Positions 16,108 through 26,100 of a DNA stretch of 33,010 nt are shown here, one piece after another (the first letter of the stretch is position 1; each line of letters opens with the position of its first letter). The notes beneath the pieces are model-generated. The model saw nothing but the letters and a program-made list of their open reading frames with translations. It did not search any database and was not told the DNA's origin. Source of the stretch: CAZOHG01 sp964579725 (lineage in GTDB: Bacteria; Zhuqueibacterota; JdFR-76; BMS3Abin05); assembly GCA_964579725.1 (NCBI GenBank), contig CAZOHG010000042.1, forward strand, positions 1 through 33,010, read 5' to 3'. The position numbers and the translations under genes were made by a program.

Positions 16108-16377
16108 GTGCAAACTGTACTGGAAAATAAAATTTTTGGTGTCATGGTAGAGCCCAAAGATCACATTGACGAAGCTCTGTTGGAGCTTTTTATTTTGGAT
16201 GACCAGTTTCCCGAAGCTCAAAGAAGGGAAATTGAGGCTCATCTGGAGCGTTGCCCCGCTTGCCGACATAAATTGGCCGAGCTTGTCATGTTTTACGATA
16301 TTTTGAAGGAAGAAATGGACAAGCCGATTCCCGACGAAGTACGAAAACTGTTGGAGAGAATCGAAAAGAAAAAATAG
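16108..16377 (+). CDS. Small zinc-finger anti-sigma-like protein
   Basis: An 89-residue soluble protein with the zinc-binding motif H-x3-C-x2-C (H45, C49, C52 in IEAHLERCPACRHKL) of ZAS-type anti-sigma domains (zf-HC2). It has no membrane segment and ends in a charged helix. The start is GTG 16108 with GGAG eight bases upstream; an ATG at 16144 is possible. No sigma factor gene is adjacent, so its partner is unknown. It has its own terminator. It could also be a redox-sensing zinc protein unrelated to sigma control. Confidence 0.75.
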   Translation: MQTVLENKIFGVMVEPKDHIDEALLELFILDDQFPEAQRREIEAHLERCPACRHKLAELVMFYDILKEEMDKPIPDEVRKLLERIEKKK

Positions 16378-16413
16378 TTGCCAAGTCAAAACTTTTGTAC
16401 TATATTTACCCGT

Positions 16414-16440
16414 CCAGTTACAGCTAACTGGATTTTTTTT
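16414..16440 (+). terminator. Rho-independent terminator
   Basis: CCAGTTA (16414-16420) and TAACTGG (16425-16431) form a 7-bp stem with loop CAGC, followed by eight T. It ends the zinc-finger gene 36 bases after its stop. Confidence 0.88.
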
Positions 16441-16653
16441 GTGTCAAATTTTTGACTTAGTCATAACCAATTGTTTTAACAGAATATAGACGTCTCGACA
16501 GCTTAGGCAAACAGGTTTTTAGGAACTAAATGAGACCCAATAGGTACAATTTTCGTAAAAGAGAAACAAATGGTGCAAGATAGTGAAGTTTGTCCCTATT
16601 TATTATAGAGTGTTCCAAAAAAACAATAAAAAATCTTGAGGAGGTGAAGAAAA

Positions 16654-17358
16654 ATGGAAATGAAGCAAAAGCTCTTCATGTCCAAATACAAAACCTTGAT
16701 CATCGTGACGCTGATTTTCATCCTATCCGTGTCCATGTTGGGATTTACGGCAAAATATCTTTATATGTCACAATATGATCACCAAATTCAAACGCTGCAA
16801 CGTTCCTTAATGGATTTAAAGGCAGCCATGAATGTGGACACAATTCGGCAGTACAATATCGAAAAAATCATGAAGATCATTGACAAACAAAACAAAAGTT
16901 TGCCGTCAAATTTGAAGTACGAAATCGCCAACGAAATTTACAACATGAGTGTGAAATACCCCAACTTGTCAGTGGATTTAATTTGCGCGGTTATTTCACA
17001 AGAAACGGGCAACACCTGGGACCCAACGGCTACGTCAAAAGCGGGAGCCATGGGGCTAATGCAAATCATGCCGGTAACCGGGATGTATTTGGCTTCGTAC
17101 GAACGCATTACCTGGACAACCCCCGAAGACGTTTTGTACAATCCTATTAATAATATTCGCCTGGGGTGCCGCTACCTGTCTTCGCTCATTGACATGTACG
17201 GTCTGGAAGGGGGCATTGCGGCTTACAATGGCGGAGAAAAGAGGGCGTCTGAGTGGCTGGCCAATAATAAAGCAAAAGGCATTCTGTACAAAGAAACGGA
17301 GAAATACGTTCCGTCTGTTTTAAAATACAGTCAGCTCTACCAGAAATCCAGTTTGTAA
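16654..17358 (+). CDS. Membrane-anchored lytic transglycosylase (SLT domain)
   Basis: A 234-residue protein with one N-terminal membrane helix (LIIVTLIFILSVSMLGF, about residues 16-32), a short linking coil and a soluble SLT domain (about 95-230) in the periplasm. The catalytic glutamate is E117 in VISQETG; SKAGAMGLMQIMP and AAYNGG are the other family motifs. It cleaves the MurNAc-GlcNAc bond of peptidoglycan to give anhydro ends. GAGGAGGTGAAGAAAA precedes the ATG. It lies between two terminators and so appears monocistronic. Confidence 0.93.
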   Translation: MEMKQKLFMSKYKTLIIVTLIFILSVSMLGFTAKYLYMSQYDHQIQTLQRSLMDLKAAMNVDTIRQYNIEKIMKIIDKQNKSLPSNLKYEIANEIYNMSVKYPNLSVDLICAVISQETGNTWDPTATSKAGAMGLMQIMPVTGMYLASYERITWTTPEDVLYNPINNIRLGCRYLSSLIDMYGLEGGIAAYNGGEKRASEWLANNKAKGILYKETEKYVPSVLKYSQLYQKSSL

Positions 17359-17389
17359 TTTTCGTGTAAACACGGCGGAAATTTCGGAG

Positions 17390-17420
17390 GCCCCGGCAAA
17401 AAACCGGGGCTTTTGTTTTT
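17390..17420 (+). terminator. Rho-independent terminator after the transglycosylase gene
   Basis: GCCCCGG (17390-17396) and CCGGGGC (17404-17410) form a 7-bp GC stem with an A-rich loop, followed by TTTTGTTTTT. Confidence 0.9.
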
Positions 17421-17454
17421 GAAAAGCAGGCGCCGGCCTCAAACCAAAATATCG

Positions 17455-17483
17455 TTGTTTTTGCGGAAAAAATATCCTATATT
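17455..17483 (+). promoter_or_regulatory. Possible sigma-70 promoter of the tatC operon
   Basis: TTGTTT (17455-17460) and TATATT (17478-17483) with a 17-bp spacer lie 67 bases before the tatC start and directly after a terminator, so a promoter is expected in this gap. Confidence 0.45.
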
Positions 17484-17550
17484 AGATGTCTTAAATCCCC
17501 GAAAAACTGACTGTTTGTAGCATGAAGAAAAAATACAACATGACCCCCCG

Positions 17551-18351
17551 ATGATTATCAGGAAGAAAAAAACGGAGAAGAATACCCATCCCGATTCGAA
17601 CAAAGAAATGCCGTTTTTGGGTCATTTGGAGGAATTGCGCTGGCGTTTACTGAAAAGCGTTATTGCCGTATTTGTCATGGTGTTCGTTTCCTTCCCGTTT
17701 ACCAACCAGTTGTTGGAAATCCTAACCTTCCCCAACCAAAACATGCCCAATCCTCCTAAATTGATTTTCCTTCACCCAACGGGCATGTTGTTAGTTCGAT
17801 TTGGAATTGCCATTGCTGCCGGAATCATTCTGGCGCTACCCGTCATTTTCTACCAGTTCTGGAAATTTGTTTCACCCGGCCTTTTGCCCCACGAAAAGCG
17901 CTACATCTGGCCGATTATTATTTTTTCGACAGCTTGCTTTCTAATCGGAATCGTTTTTGCCTATTTTGTTATGCTTCCTTTCATGCTGCCTTTTCTCTAC
18001 AGCCTGGGAACGGAAGCCATCAAACCGACCATTAACATTAACGATTACATTGCATTTGTCGGACGCATTATTATTGTCTCCGGAATCATTTTTGAACTTC
18101 CGGCGCTCTCCTATTTTCTGACAAAAATTGGCATTTTGCGTCCGCACTATCTAAAAAAATACAGGCGGTACGCGGTGGTCATTGTATTCATCTTGGCGGC
18201 AATTCTCACGCCGCCCGACCCCGGTAGCCAGCTCATGATGGCCGCTCCGTTGCTTTTGCTTTACGAAATAAGTGTCTGGATTTCAGTGATTGTGTACAAG
18301 CGAAAAGCAAAGGCCGCGGCAAAGAAAAATAGAAAACCAAGCAGCGAGTAA
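17551..18351 (+). CDS. tatC: Sec-independent protein translocase subunit TatC
   Basis: A 266-residue inner-membrane protein with six predicted membrane segments. The N-terminal signature MPFLGHLEELRWRL, the periplasmic-side FWKFVSPGLLPHEKRY segment and the IIIVSGIIFELPALSYFLTKIGIL stretch are typical TatC. With TatA/B it recognises twin-arginine signal peptides and exports folded proteins. No tatA gene lies in the window. A Lys-rich tail (RKAKAAAKKNRK) ends the chain. It is the first gene of a co-directional run; dcd follows after 38 bp. Confidence 0.96.
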   Translation: MIIRKKKTEKNTHPDSNKEMPFLGHLEELRWRLLKSVIAVFVMVFVSFPFTNQLLEILTFPNQNMPNPPKLIFLHPTGMLLVRFGIAIAAGIILALPVIFYQFWKFVSPGLLPHEKRYIWPIIIFSTACFLIGIVFAYFVMLPFMLPFLYSLGTEAIKPTININDYIAFVGRIIIVSGIIFELPALSYFLTKIGILRPHYLKKYRRYAVVIVFILAAILTPPDPGSQLMMAAPLLLLYEISVWISVIVYKRKAKAAAKKNRKPSSE

Positions 18352-18389
18352 TTCGAAAATTTTTACGGAAAAAACGGTGAGGAGAATGT

Positions 18390-18944
18390 ATGGCGATTAA
18401 ACCGGATTGGTGGATCAGAAAAATGGCGCAGGAATCCGGCATGATTGAACCCTTTGCGGACCGTCAAATCCGCAAAGGCGTGATTTCGTACGGGGTTTCG
18501 TCCTATGGGTACGACGTGCGCATTGCCGACGAGTTTCGAATTTTTACCAATATTAACACCACAATCGTCGATCCGAAGGATTTTGATTCGCGTTCCTTTG
18601 TGGAATTTAAGGGAGATGTGTGCATTATTCCGCCCAATTCTTTCGCCCTGGGGCGGTCGGTGGAGTATTTCCGAATCCCCCGCGACGTCATGACGATTTG
18701 TCTGGGAAAATCCACTTACGCGCGTTGTGGAATTATTACCAATGTAACACCTCTTGAGCCGGGCTGGGAAGGCTACGTCACGCTGGAAATTTCGAACACC
18801 ACACCGCTTCCGGCCAAGATTTACGCCAACGAAGGCATTGCACAAGTACTCTTTTTTGAAAGTGACGAGGCCTGCGAGATTTCCTACGCCGACAAAAAAG
18901 GGAAATACCAGGCACAAACGGGGGTCACGCTTCCGAAAGTGTGA
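18390..18944 (+). CDS. dcd: dCTP deaminase
   Basis: A 184-residue trimeric enzyme that deaminates dCTP to dUTP, the first step to dTMP. The active-site region GKSTYARCGIITNVTPLEPGWEGYVTLEISNTTPLP is intact, including the Ser and Arg of KSTYAR and the Glu of TLEISN. Length is as usual for the family. GAGGAGAATGT precedes the ATG. The C-terminus TGVTLPKV matches the nucleotide-binding tail of the family. No separate dUTPase is seen in the window, so a bifunctional dCTP deaminase/dUTPase is possible. Confidence 0.95.
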   Translation: MAIKPDWWIRKMAQESGMIEPFADRQIRKGVISYGVSSYGYDVRIADEFRIFTNINTTIVDPKDFDSRSFVEFKGDVCIIPPNSFALGRSVEYFRIPRDVMTICLGKSTYARCGIITNVTPLEPGWEGYVTLEISNTTPLPAKIYANEGIAQVLFFESDEACEISYADKKGKYQAQTGVTLPKV

Positions 18945-19018
18945 CGGGAAACGGGCACCGTTAAATCGAATCCAAAATTCACAGGCGCCCGCTGACGAAA
19001 AATTGGCACGGCAAAAAA

Positions 19019-19885
19019 ATGGGGTTTGAAATCGAAGAAACAGGTTGGGCAGATCTTCACATTCACACCAATTGGTCGGATGGTGTTTTTACGGCTGATT
19101 TTATGGTTCAGCGAGCCGCTGAATTGGGGCTCAGAGCTGTAGCAATTACCGACCACGACGCCGTAAGGGGCGCCCTGGAAGGACTGGAGACCGGAAAGAG
19201 CGTCGGTGTGGAAGTCATCCCCGGCATCGAAATGAGCACCTCCAACGGGATTCACGACGTCCACATTTTGGGTTACCTATTTGATCCCACGCACAAGGCT
19301 CTTTTAGATTACATTCGTTTTTTTCAGGAAGAGCGGATCAGGCGGGCGCACAAAATTATTGAAAAACTGCGGAAAATGGGTATTCGGCTGAACGCCGATG
19401 TGGTTATTTCCCGAGCCGGACACGGAGCCGTGGGCAGGCCCCACATTGCGGATGCCCTCATGGAAGAAGGATTTGTTCTTTCCTACGATGAGGCATTCTA
19501 CAAATACATTGGGGACGGGCGCCCGGCTTTTGTGGAAAAACCCAAAATCTCACCTGCCGAAGGAATGGCGATTCTTCACAAAGCCGGCGGACTGTGTTTT
19601 CTGGCGCACCCGGGCATGGACCTCACCGAGGGAGAAATCATGGCCGTAATCAAACAAGGACTGGACGGGTTGGAAATTTTCCACCCGAAACACAATGAAG
19701 ACAAAGTCAATTATTTTTACAATCTCGCCGTGCAAAATCACCTTCTGGTTTCGGGAGGCTCCGATTGCCACGGAAATCGGAAAGGGGAAATGATGATGGG
19801 GCGGTACAATGTACCCTACCAATTTGTTCAGGATATGAAACAGGCGCACGCTCGGGTATTTCCGGAGAAACAGGCAGGGCAGTGA
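19019..19885 (+). CDS. PHP-domain phosphoesterase (RNase AM/TrpH type)
   Basis: A 288-residue metal-dependent phosphoesterase. The PHP motifs are present: DLHIHTNWSDG, ITDHD, IPGIEMS, a GRPHIADAL segment, FLAHPG and SGGSDCHG, which supply His/Asp ligands for metals. An insertion of about 110 residues between motifs, with VGRPHIADAL, is typical of the YciV/TrpH branch that removes phosphate from 3',5'-nucleoside bisphosphates and 5' ends of short RNAs. The neighbouring NrnA-like gene handles related substrates. No strong ribosome site was seen; the start follows dcd by 74 bp. Confidence 0.9.
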   Translation: MGFEIEETGWADLHIHTNWSDGVFTADFMVQRAAELGLRAVAITDHDAVRGALEGLETGKSVGVEVIPGIEMSTSNGIHDVHILGYLFDPTHKALLDYIRFFQEERIRRAHKIIEKLRKMGIRLNADVVISRAGHGAVGRPHIADALMEEGFVLSYDEAFYKYIGDGRPAFVEKPKISPAEGMAILHKAGGLCFLAHPGMDLTEGEIMAVIKQGLDGLEIFHPKHNEDKVNYFYNLAVQNHLLVSGGSDCHGNRKGEMMMGRYNVPYQFVQDMKQAHARVFPEKQAGQ

Positions 19886-19911
19886 GCCAAACACGCGGGG
19901 ACTCGGCCAAA

Positions 19912-20565
19912 ATGCTTGAACAAAACCATCAGATCGGTGTACGGACTCTCATTGTGGGGCCCTTTGCCGTCAATTGTTACGTCCTCGTGGCAGAAAATAG
20001 GGATGTGTGTGCCCTTGTGGACCCCGGGGGAGATGCCGAACTGATTTTGGCCGAGATTGAAAAAATCGGTTGCCGCCCGGAAGCCATTCTCCTGACACAC
20101 GGACACATTGACCATGTGTTGGCGGTCCCCGACCTTTGCAAGGCTTTGGACGCACCGGTGATGATTCACAGGGCGGAAAAATCCCTTTTGCAAAACCTCC
20201 CCGCGCAAGCTGAATTTTTGGGACTCTCTTTTGTCCCCGAGTTTCGTGTAGACCGGTGGCTTGAAGAAGGACAGGAGATTGCATTCGGCGGCGCTCGCCT
20301 TTCCGTTTTATGGACGCCAGGCCACAGTCCCGGAAGCTGCGCCTTTGTAGGAAGAAAAGAAGTATTCGTGGGCGACACCTTGTTTGCGGGCTCAATTGGA
20401 CGAACCGATCTCCCCGGAGGCGACGCAGCAAAACTAAGGCGCTCCATTCGGGAAAAGCTTTTTCAGCTTCCGGATTTTTTCACGGTCTACCCCGGACACG
20501 GGCCGAGCACGACTCTGGCGCACGAAAAAGCAACCAATCCTTTTGTCGGGAAAATGACTTGGTAA
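19912..20565 (+). CDS. Metallo-beta-lactamase fold hydrolase (glyoxalase II-like)
   Basis: A 217-residue hydrolase with the metal motif THGHIDH, a downstream His in WTPGHSPGSCAF, the bridging Asp in FVGDTLFAGSIGRTDLPGG and the final His in VYPGHGPSTT. This is the short glyoxalase II-like form lacking the C-terminal glutathione-binding domain. It probably hydrolyses thioesters or related small esters; the substrate is unknown. ATG 19912 is the preferred start. A GTG at 19882 overlaps the TGA of the preceding gene (GTGA) and could allow coupled translation with ten more residues. Confidence 0.88.
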   Translation: MLEQNHQIGVRTLIVGPFAVNCYVLVAENRDVCALVDPGGDAELILAEIEKIGCRPEAILLTHGHIDHVLAVPDLCKALDAPVMIHRAEKSLLQNLPAQAEFLGLSFVPEFRVDRWLEEGQEIAFGGARLSVLWTPGHSPGSCAFVGRKEVFVGDTLFAGSIGRTDLPGGDAAKLRRSIREKLFQLPDFFTVYPGHGPSTTLAHEKATNPFVGKMTW

Positions 20566-20583
20566 AACGGAGACGATTTACGT

Positions 20584-21576
20584 ATGATTCAGCCGGAAAA
20601 AATCAAAACCCTCAAAACTCTCATTGAAAAACATCGGCGTTTTGTTTTGACCACCCATGTCAATCCGGATGGCGATGGATTGGGCTCGGAGATCGCCCTC
20701 TACCATTACCTGAAGGGTTTGGGCAAAGAGGTGCGCATCTGGAACCACAACCCGGTTCCCGAAAATTACACCTTTCTCGATCCCACCGGTGCCATGGAAA
20801 TTTTCGGAGAAAAGCGGCACCAAAAATATCTCCCGGAAATTGAGGTCGTTTTTGTTTTGGATATTAGCGATTGGTTCCGACTGAAATCCTTTGGTAAGTG
20901 GCTGCAGAAGCAAAAAGGGCTACCCATTGTGTGCATTGACCACCACCCTAACGGGGATCGGTTCGGCAGTCTGGATTTTCTCATGACCAAGGCTTCCTCG
21001 ACCGGGGAAATTGTTTTTGAAATTCTCAAAGCCCTAAACGCCGCGATCACCCTTCCGATTGCCGAGGCACTGTACACCGCTATTTTGACCGACACGGGCT
21101 CTTTTCGTTTCAACAACACCACGGCGCGCGCCCATCGAATTGTAGCGGAGTTAATGGACAACGGGATTCATTTTCGAGAAATCTACGAGAAAATTTACGA
21201 GAACGAACGGCCCGAAAAAATGAAGCTGCTCGGAATGGTTTTGCAAGAACTCCATTTCGAAAGCAACGGTCGAATTGTGTGGTTCCGAATTACGCAGGAA
21301 ATGCTGCAAACCGTCGGGCTCAAGCCGGAGGATATTGACGGGTTTTCGGATTTTCCGCGCCGAATTGCCGGCGTGGAAATCAGTTTGATGTTTGTGCAGA
21401 TTGGGGAAAAACGCACAAAGGTCAGCTTCCGCTCGAAAGGAAATGTGGTTATTAATCGTCTGGCACAAGAAGTGGGCGGCGGCGGCCACCCCTTTGCGTC
21501 CGGAGCCATGGTGTCCAGGCCGCTCCAGGAGACCATAGAATTGATCGTGCCAAAAGCCGCCGAACTTTTTGCGTAA
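20584..21576 (+). CDS. nrnA: NrnA-like DHH/DHHA1 phosphoesterase
   Basis: A 330-residue protein with an N-terminal DHH domain (THVNPDGDGLGSEIAL, FVLDISD, CIDHHPNGD, AILTDTGSFRF) and a C-terminal DHHA1 domain ending in GGGGHPFASGA, which binds substrate. Family members degrade short oligoribonucleotides and pAp, and some cleave linear cyclic-dinucleotide products. It starts 18 bp after the hydrolase gene with GGAGACG upstream, and closes the tatC-dcd-PHP-MBL run. With the PHP enzyme it may form a nanoRNA/pAp recycling pair. Confidence 0.93.
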   Translation: MIQPEKIKTLKTLIEKHRRFVLTTHVNPDGDGLGSEIALYHYLKGLGKEVRIWNHNPVPENYTFLDPTGAMEIFGEKRHQKYLPEIEVVFVLDISDWFRLKSFGKWLQKQKGLPIVCIDHHPNGDRFGSLDFLMTKASSTGEIVFEILKALNAAITLPIAEALYTAILTDTGSFRFNNTTARAHRIVAELMDNGIHFREIYEKIYENERPEKMKLLGMVLQELHFESNGRIVWFRITQEMLQTVGLKPEDIDGFSDFPRRIAGVEISLMFVQIGEKRTKVSFRSKGNVVINRLAQEVGGGGHPFASGAMVSRPLQETIELIVPKAAELFA

Positions 21577-21987
21577 AGCCGTCCGTCCCTCGCTTTCCCC
21601 CGAAATGGTCGGCTAAGGAACGCCATTTCCGTTTGACCTAAAAAGAAAAATAAAGGAAATTCCTTTCTTCGTTTCTGGCACCTAAATCGGAGGGATTGGT
21701 CAGCAGCTGGCCAATCCCTCTAACGAGGCGGAGGTACGGGAGGGGCGCGGGTCGATTCCCTTTGAGGACTTTTGCCTCCAAAAGGCCAAATGCTTGAAAA
21801 ATCAACGCAAAATAAATTGGTAACAACAATAGAATCAATCAGATAAGAATGTTTGCTTTTGGGTTGTTCATATATTAAAAAAAATTAACATCTTGTTTTT
21901 CTCTTGATTTTCAGCGGCGAAGGCTGTATGTTTTAAATGAAAAGAAAGTCCTGTTTTTTCACCATGAAATGAGGTTTGGGGAACACC
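21577..21987. other. Intergenic region between nrnA and the first PAS kinase
   Basis: About 410 bp. It holds the strong hairpin at 21690-21720 and a GC-rich stretch up to 21785; a minus-strand open frame over this part (for example LPYLRLVRGIGQLLTNPSDL) has no start signal and is not called. The last 150 bp are AT-rich and probably carry the promoter of the kinase operon. Confidence 0.5.
21690..21720. repeat. Strong hairpin, possible terminator or dispersed repeat
   Basis: GAGGGATTGG (21690-21699) pairs perfectly with CCAATCCCTC (21711-21720) around an 11-base loop. It lies 114 bases after the nrnA stop. No T-run follows on either strand, so it may be a repeat element or a processing hairpin rather than a classical terminator. 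Confidence 0.5.
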
Positions 21988-23097
21988 ATGAATGCGGCGC
22001 GTGAAAGCGGAAAAGCCGTTTGGGAAAAGTCCAATCCCGAGCAAGCAAAAGAAATTTGGGGTCAAATAGCCGCGCAAATTTCGGAGGCGATTCTTTTGAC
22101 GGATTCCGGAGGAAAAATCCTTTGGGCAAGTCCAAAAACAGGCAGGATTTTTCACAAACGCCTGAAAAATGCGGAGGGGCTTTCGTTGGACGTCTTGTGT
22201 CAGCCGCAGTCTAAGTCGTGGACGCAGCTTTGTCGGAAAGCGGTGAAACGGCCGTTTCGACAAAAGCAGGTAGCGTTTCGTTGTTCCAAAAACACCTCAA
22301 TTCTTTTGGATATTTCGGTCACCCCCTTCGCGGGCAGCGAGAGCAAGCAGATGTTGCTCTGGGTCCTAACCGATCGAACCGCCGAAAAGGAACAGGAAGC
22401 CAATATTCAGGCAGACAAGAAGAATTTGGAGGAATTTGTTTACACGGTTTCTCACGATCTAAAAGCTCCGCTCGTTTCCATTGAGGGCTACCTCTCATTG
22501 CTGCGCGAGGAAAATTTGGACGAGCTGAGCGGTGACGGCAAATATTTTGTTGAGAAGATTTCAAAAAACGTTCGCCTAATGCGGCGAATGATTCAAGATT
22601 TGCTGGAACTGTCGCGAATCGGACGAGAAGCTCCTTCCAAAAAATTATTGTCTGTTGGGGCTATTCTTGAGGAGGTTTTGGAGGAATTCCGATTCCAAAT
22701 AGAAAAAAAGCAGATTCAGCTTGTTTTGCACGAACGTTTTCCGCGCATTCAGGGCAATCCCCGGCATATTCGCCTGCTGTTTTCCAATTTAATCAGCAAT
22801 GCCATTAAATTTTTAGGGGATCAACCCGAACCGCGCATCGAAATTGGTTGGAACCGGGGAGATGCCACCGTGCACTATTTTGTCAGGGACAACGGCCTGG
22901 GTATTCACCCCCGCTACCACGACCAGATTTTTCGTCTGTTTTACCGGCCGAAAATTTCGGGTGAAGAAGGCTCCGGCGTCGGGTTGGCGATTGTGAAGAA
23001 AATTGTGGAAGAGCACGGCGGAACGGTTCGGGTGGATTCGGAAGAGGGCAAAGGGGCCACTTTTTTTGTCTCTTTTCCCAAACCGAAGGGCAATTAG
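21988..23097 (+). CDS. PAS-histidine kinase
   Basis: A 369-residue soluble sensor kinase. One PAS-like domain covers about 22-125 (SEAILLTDSGGKILWASPKTGRIF). The HisKA box EEFVYTVSHDLKAPLVSIEGYL has the phospho-accepting His156. The ATPase domain has NLISNAIKF (N box), DNGLGIHPRYHDQIFRLF (G1/F box) and GSGVGLAIVKKIVEEHGG (G2). No membrane segment. ATG 21988 with GGGGA upstream is preferred over the in-frame TTG at 21976. The catalytic half closely resembles that of the larger kinase just downstream, suggesting duplication. Confidence 0.93.
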   Translation: MNAARESGKAVWEKSNPEQAKEIWGQIAAQISEAILLTDSGGKILWASPKTGRIFHKRLKNAEGLSLDVLCQPQSKSWTQLCRKAVKRPFRQKQVAFRCSKNTSILLDISVTPFAGSESKQMLLWVLTDRTAEKEQEANIQADKKNLEEFVYTVSHDLKAPLVSIEGYLSLLREENLDELSGDGKYFVEKISKNVRLMRRMIQDLLELSRIGREAPSKKLLSVGAILEEVLEEFRFQIEKKQIQLVLHERFPRIQGNPRHIRLLFSNLISNAIKFLGDQPEPRIEIGWNRGDATVHYFVRDNGLGIHPRYHDQIFRLFYRPKISGEEGSGVGLAIVKKIVEEHGGTVRVDSEEGKGATFFVSFPKPKGN

Positions 23098-23129
23098 AGG
23101 AACCTTGCGGCGATGAGAGTACCAACGGA

Positions 23130-26100
23130 ATGATCGAGAAAAATCCCCCGCAAAACGAAAATGTCAATTTGAATCCCGAAACTCAAAACGAGTGGGATGG
23201 CATGCTTCGCATGGCCAATCTCATTGACCACGGGTTTTTCATTGTTCAAACGAACGGCGGGAAAATTCTGCGTGCCAATAGCTACGCCTCGAAATTAACC
23301 GGTTATTCGGTTCCCGAATTAATTGGCAAACCCATTTCACAACTTCACACCGGGGACGAACTGCCGCTTTTGCAGTTGGAAATGCAGCGCCTGGAATTTG
23401 AGCGAGAAACGGAGGTGGAAGGGCTTCACTTAATCAAGAAAAACGGGCTGCATTTTCCGGTCGATATTAAATTGTCGCGCTTGCCGGACGCAGGAACGGA
23501 GGGCCCGCTGGCGCACTTTATTGCCATTTACAAAGAGGCCCACGCGGGAAGTTGGCAGGACGCCTACGCTCGCCGAAATGAAGAACTGGTCACGCTCATG
23601 GAAATGGGCCAGACCATGGCCTCGGCTCTGAATTTGGAAGAAATTATTGATCTCTCACTGATTAAATTGGGAACGTTGACGGGTGCCAGTTACGCCGCCC
23701 TGTTTCTGGCGGATTCATTGAACGCTGTTCGGATGTTTCGGGCGCAGAAAATTCCGCCGGAGGAAATTGTCCTTTTTGACCAGCCGTGGAAGGTTGGGGT
23801 GGAAGAAGGGCCCTTTCTGGAAGCTCTTCAAAATCGGGATTTGGTTCAGGTCAAAAATGTCTTTGAAAATTCCCATTTTGAATACCTGCGTCCCATTGCC
23901 GAACGAATTGACTACACCGCCTTCATTTCGGTGCCGCTCATTCCGAAAGACGTTCCCATCGGCGTGTTGAATTTTTATTACCAGGCGGAACGGGATTTTG
24001 CGCAGGATGAAATCAATTTCTTGCGCACAGCCGCTACGTATTTGGCGATTTCAATCGAAAATTCGCAATTGTACCGCCGCTACCAGGAAAAAACCGGCCA
24101 AATTGCCGCCCTGAACAAAATTCTCAATTCGGTCAATTCTTCCCTCGATCTGGAAGAGGTGATTCGCATTATTGCCGCGGAAGTGAAAAAAATCATTCAA
24201 TTCGATTTTATTTCCGTCATGCTATTTGACGATTCCTCCAAGCGAACCAAATACTTTCCCCTCGGTTCACGCGAATTGGCTCAGACGATCGGGCACGACA
24301 AGTGGCGGCCCATTGACAACTCAGGGCTGGGCTGGGTGACCTATTTGTCGGAGACCGAATTGGGCGAGGCCGAGGATGCCGACCGCATTTTGTACGAGCG
24401 GAGGGCGAAAATTGAAAAATCTCTTCAATCTCGCATGCGGGCGTTGCTGCTTTCCAAAGGGAAGTACATTGGCACGCTCAGTTTGGGAACACTGGAGGCA
24501 CAGGCGTACAATCCCGAACACGAAGCCCTTCTCAAGCAAATCGCCAGCCAAATTTCCACGGCACTGGAAAACGCCCTGCTGTACCAGGAGGTAAAACGCA
24601 GCCTCATGGAATATTCCGCTCTCACGGATGTGAGCAATGCCCTGAGTTCCAGTCTGAACAAATCGGTGGTGATTAATTCGATTGTCAAAGCCGCCGCCGT
24701 AGCGATGGGCGCGAAGGTCAGCACCATCTGGTTTTTGGGGAAATCCTTTCGGGATGCCGTGAAGGACCCGGACAACGGCGTTTTTCAGGAAATGTTGGCG
24801 TCCCCGCTACGGGAGAAATTAAATCGCATGGTGCAGGAAATGAAGCCCCTGGCGGTTCGGGATTTGCAACGAGAGGGGTTTCACCCGCCGGAACTTCCCG
24901 ACCATCCCCTAGGCGGAAATCTGCATTCGTACCTTGGCGTTCCCATTATTTCGCGCGGTAAAACCATTGCTATTTTGAGCGCCTACTGGGAGGATTACCA
25001 CCAATTTGACCAACGGGAAGTGCGCCTTTTAACGGCCATTGCCAGCCAGGCGGCCATTGCGCTTGAAAATGCTCATCTGTTCGACCGGGAGCGCAAGCGT
25101 GCGGCTCAATTGGCTATGGTGAACGAGGTGGGTAAAAAAATTGCTTCCACATTAAATTTTAACCATTTGTTGGACAATGTCGTCCGGGCCATTTTTGAGA
25201 TATTTTCCTATCGAAATGTGGCTTTGTACCTGTTTGACAAGGAGAAAAATACCCTTGTGTTGAAATCCCAGCAGGGGCAGCTCTCGCAACTGTTGCCCGT
25301 AGGAACGGAAATTGCCCTCCAAGAAGGGCCCATTTACAAGGCCTTCGAAATCGGCAAAACTGTGTTAATCAACGACTTAACTCAGGAAGAGCGCGTGGAA
25401 GCGGGCTACCCGGAGCAGGGGGCCTTGCTGAACGTCCCGCTGAAAATTGCCAATCGCTCCATGGGGGTCCTGGCGCTTTTGTCCGAGCAGCCAAACACAT
25501 TCGACCTCCGGGATGTCAACGCCTTTGAGGCGCTTTCGGGGCAGCTTTCCAGCGCTATTCAAAATGCCCTACTTTTTGAGGAAACACAACGCAATACGAC
25601 GAAACTCAAAAAAGCCAACGAAGAGTTGGAGAACTTCGTCTTCACCGTTTCCCACGATCTCAAATCGCCCATTGTTTCCATTAGCGGATTTGCCAGCATT
25701 TTAGTCAGCGATTACCGGGACAAATTGGACGAAGAGGCATTCCATTATTTGGAACGTATTCGAGGCAATGCCAAATTAATGGAAAATCTTATTCATGATT
25801 TGCTGAATTTGTCGCGAATCGGCCGGGTGACCAATCCCGTGGAAAAAGTCCAAATGGGGCAAATTGTGGAAGCCGCTGTGGAAGATCTACAACTCCAATT
25901 GCGGGAGAAGAATGTGCGGGTCGATGTGGCCGTTGATTTGCCGGAGGTAACCTGCGATCGGGAACGCATGCTACAGGTGTTTACCAATCTAATTAGCAAT
26001 GCGGTGAAATACATGGGCGATCAGCCCAACCCGAGGATCGAAATCGGGTTTAAGGATGCCGGGGAGGCTTTTCAGTTTTTTGTCAAAGACAATGGAATTG

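Noticed and set aside
21721..21792. tRNA-like sequence (GGGTCGATTCCC and TTGCCTCCA)
   Set aside because: No matching 5' acceptor strand, anticodon arm or D arm could be built around it.
21638..21838. Minus-strand 66-codon gene after nrnA
   Set aside because: It spans the hairpin block, lacks a ribosome site and has no recognisable family; more likely a repeat read by chance.
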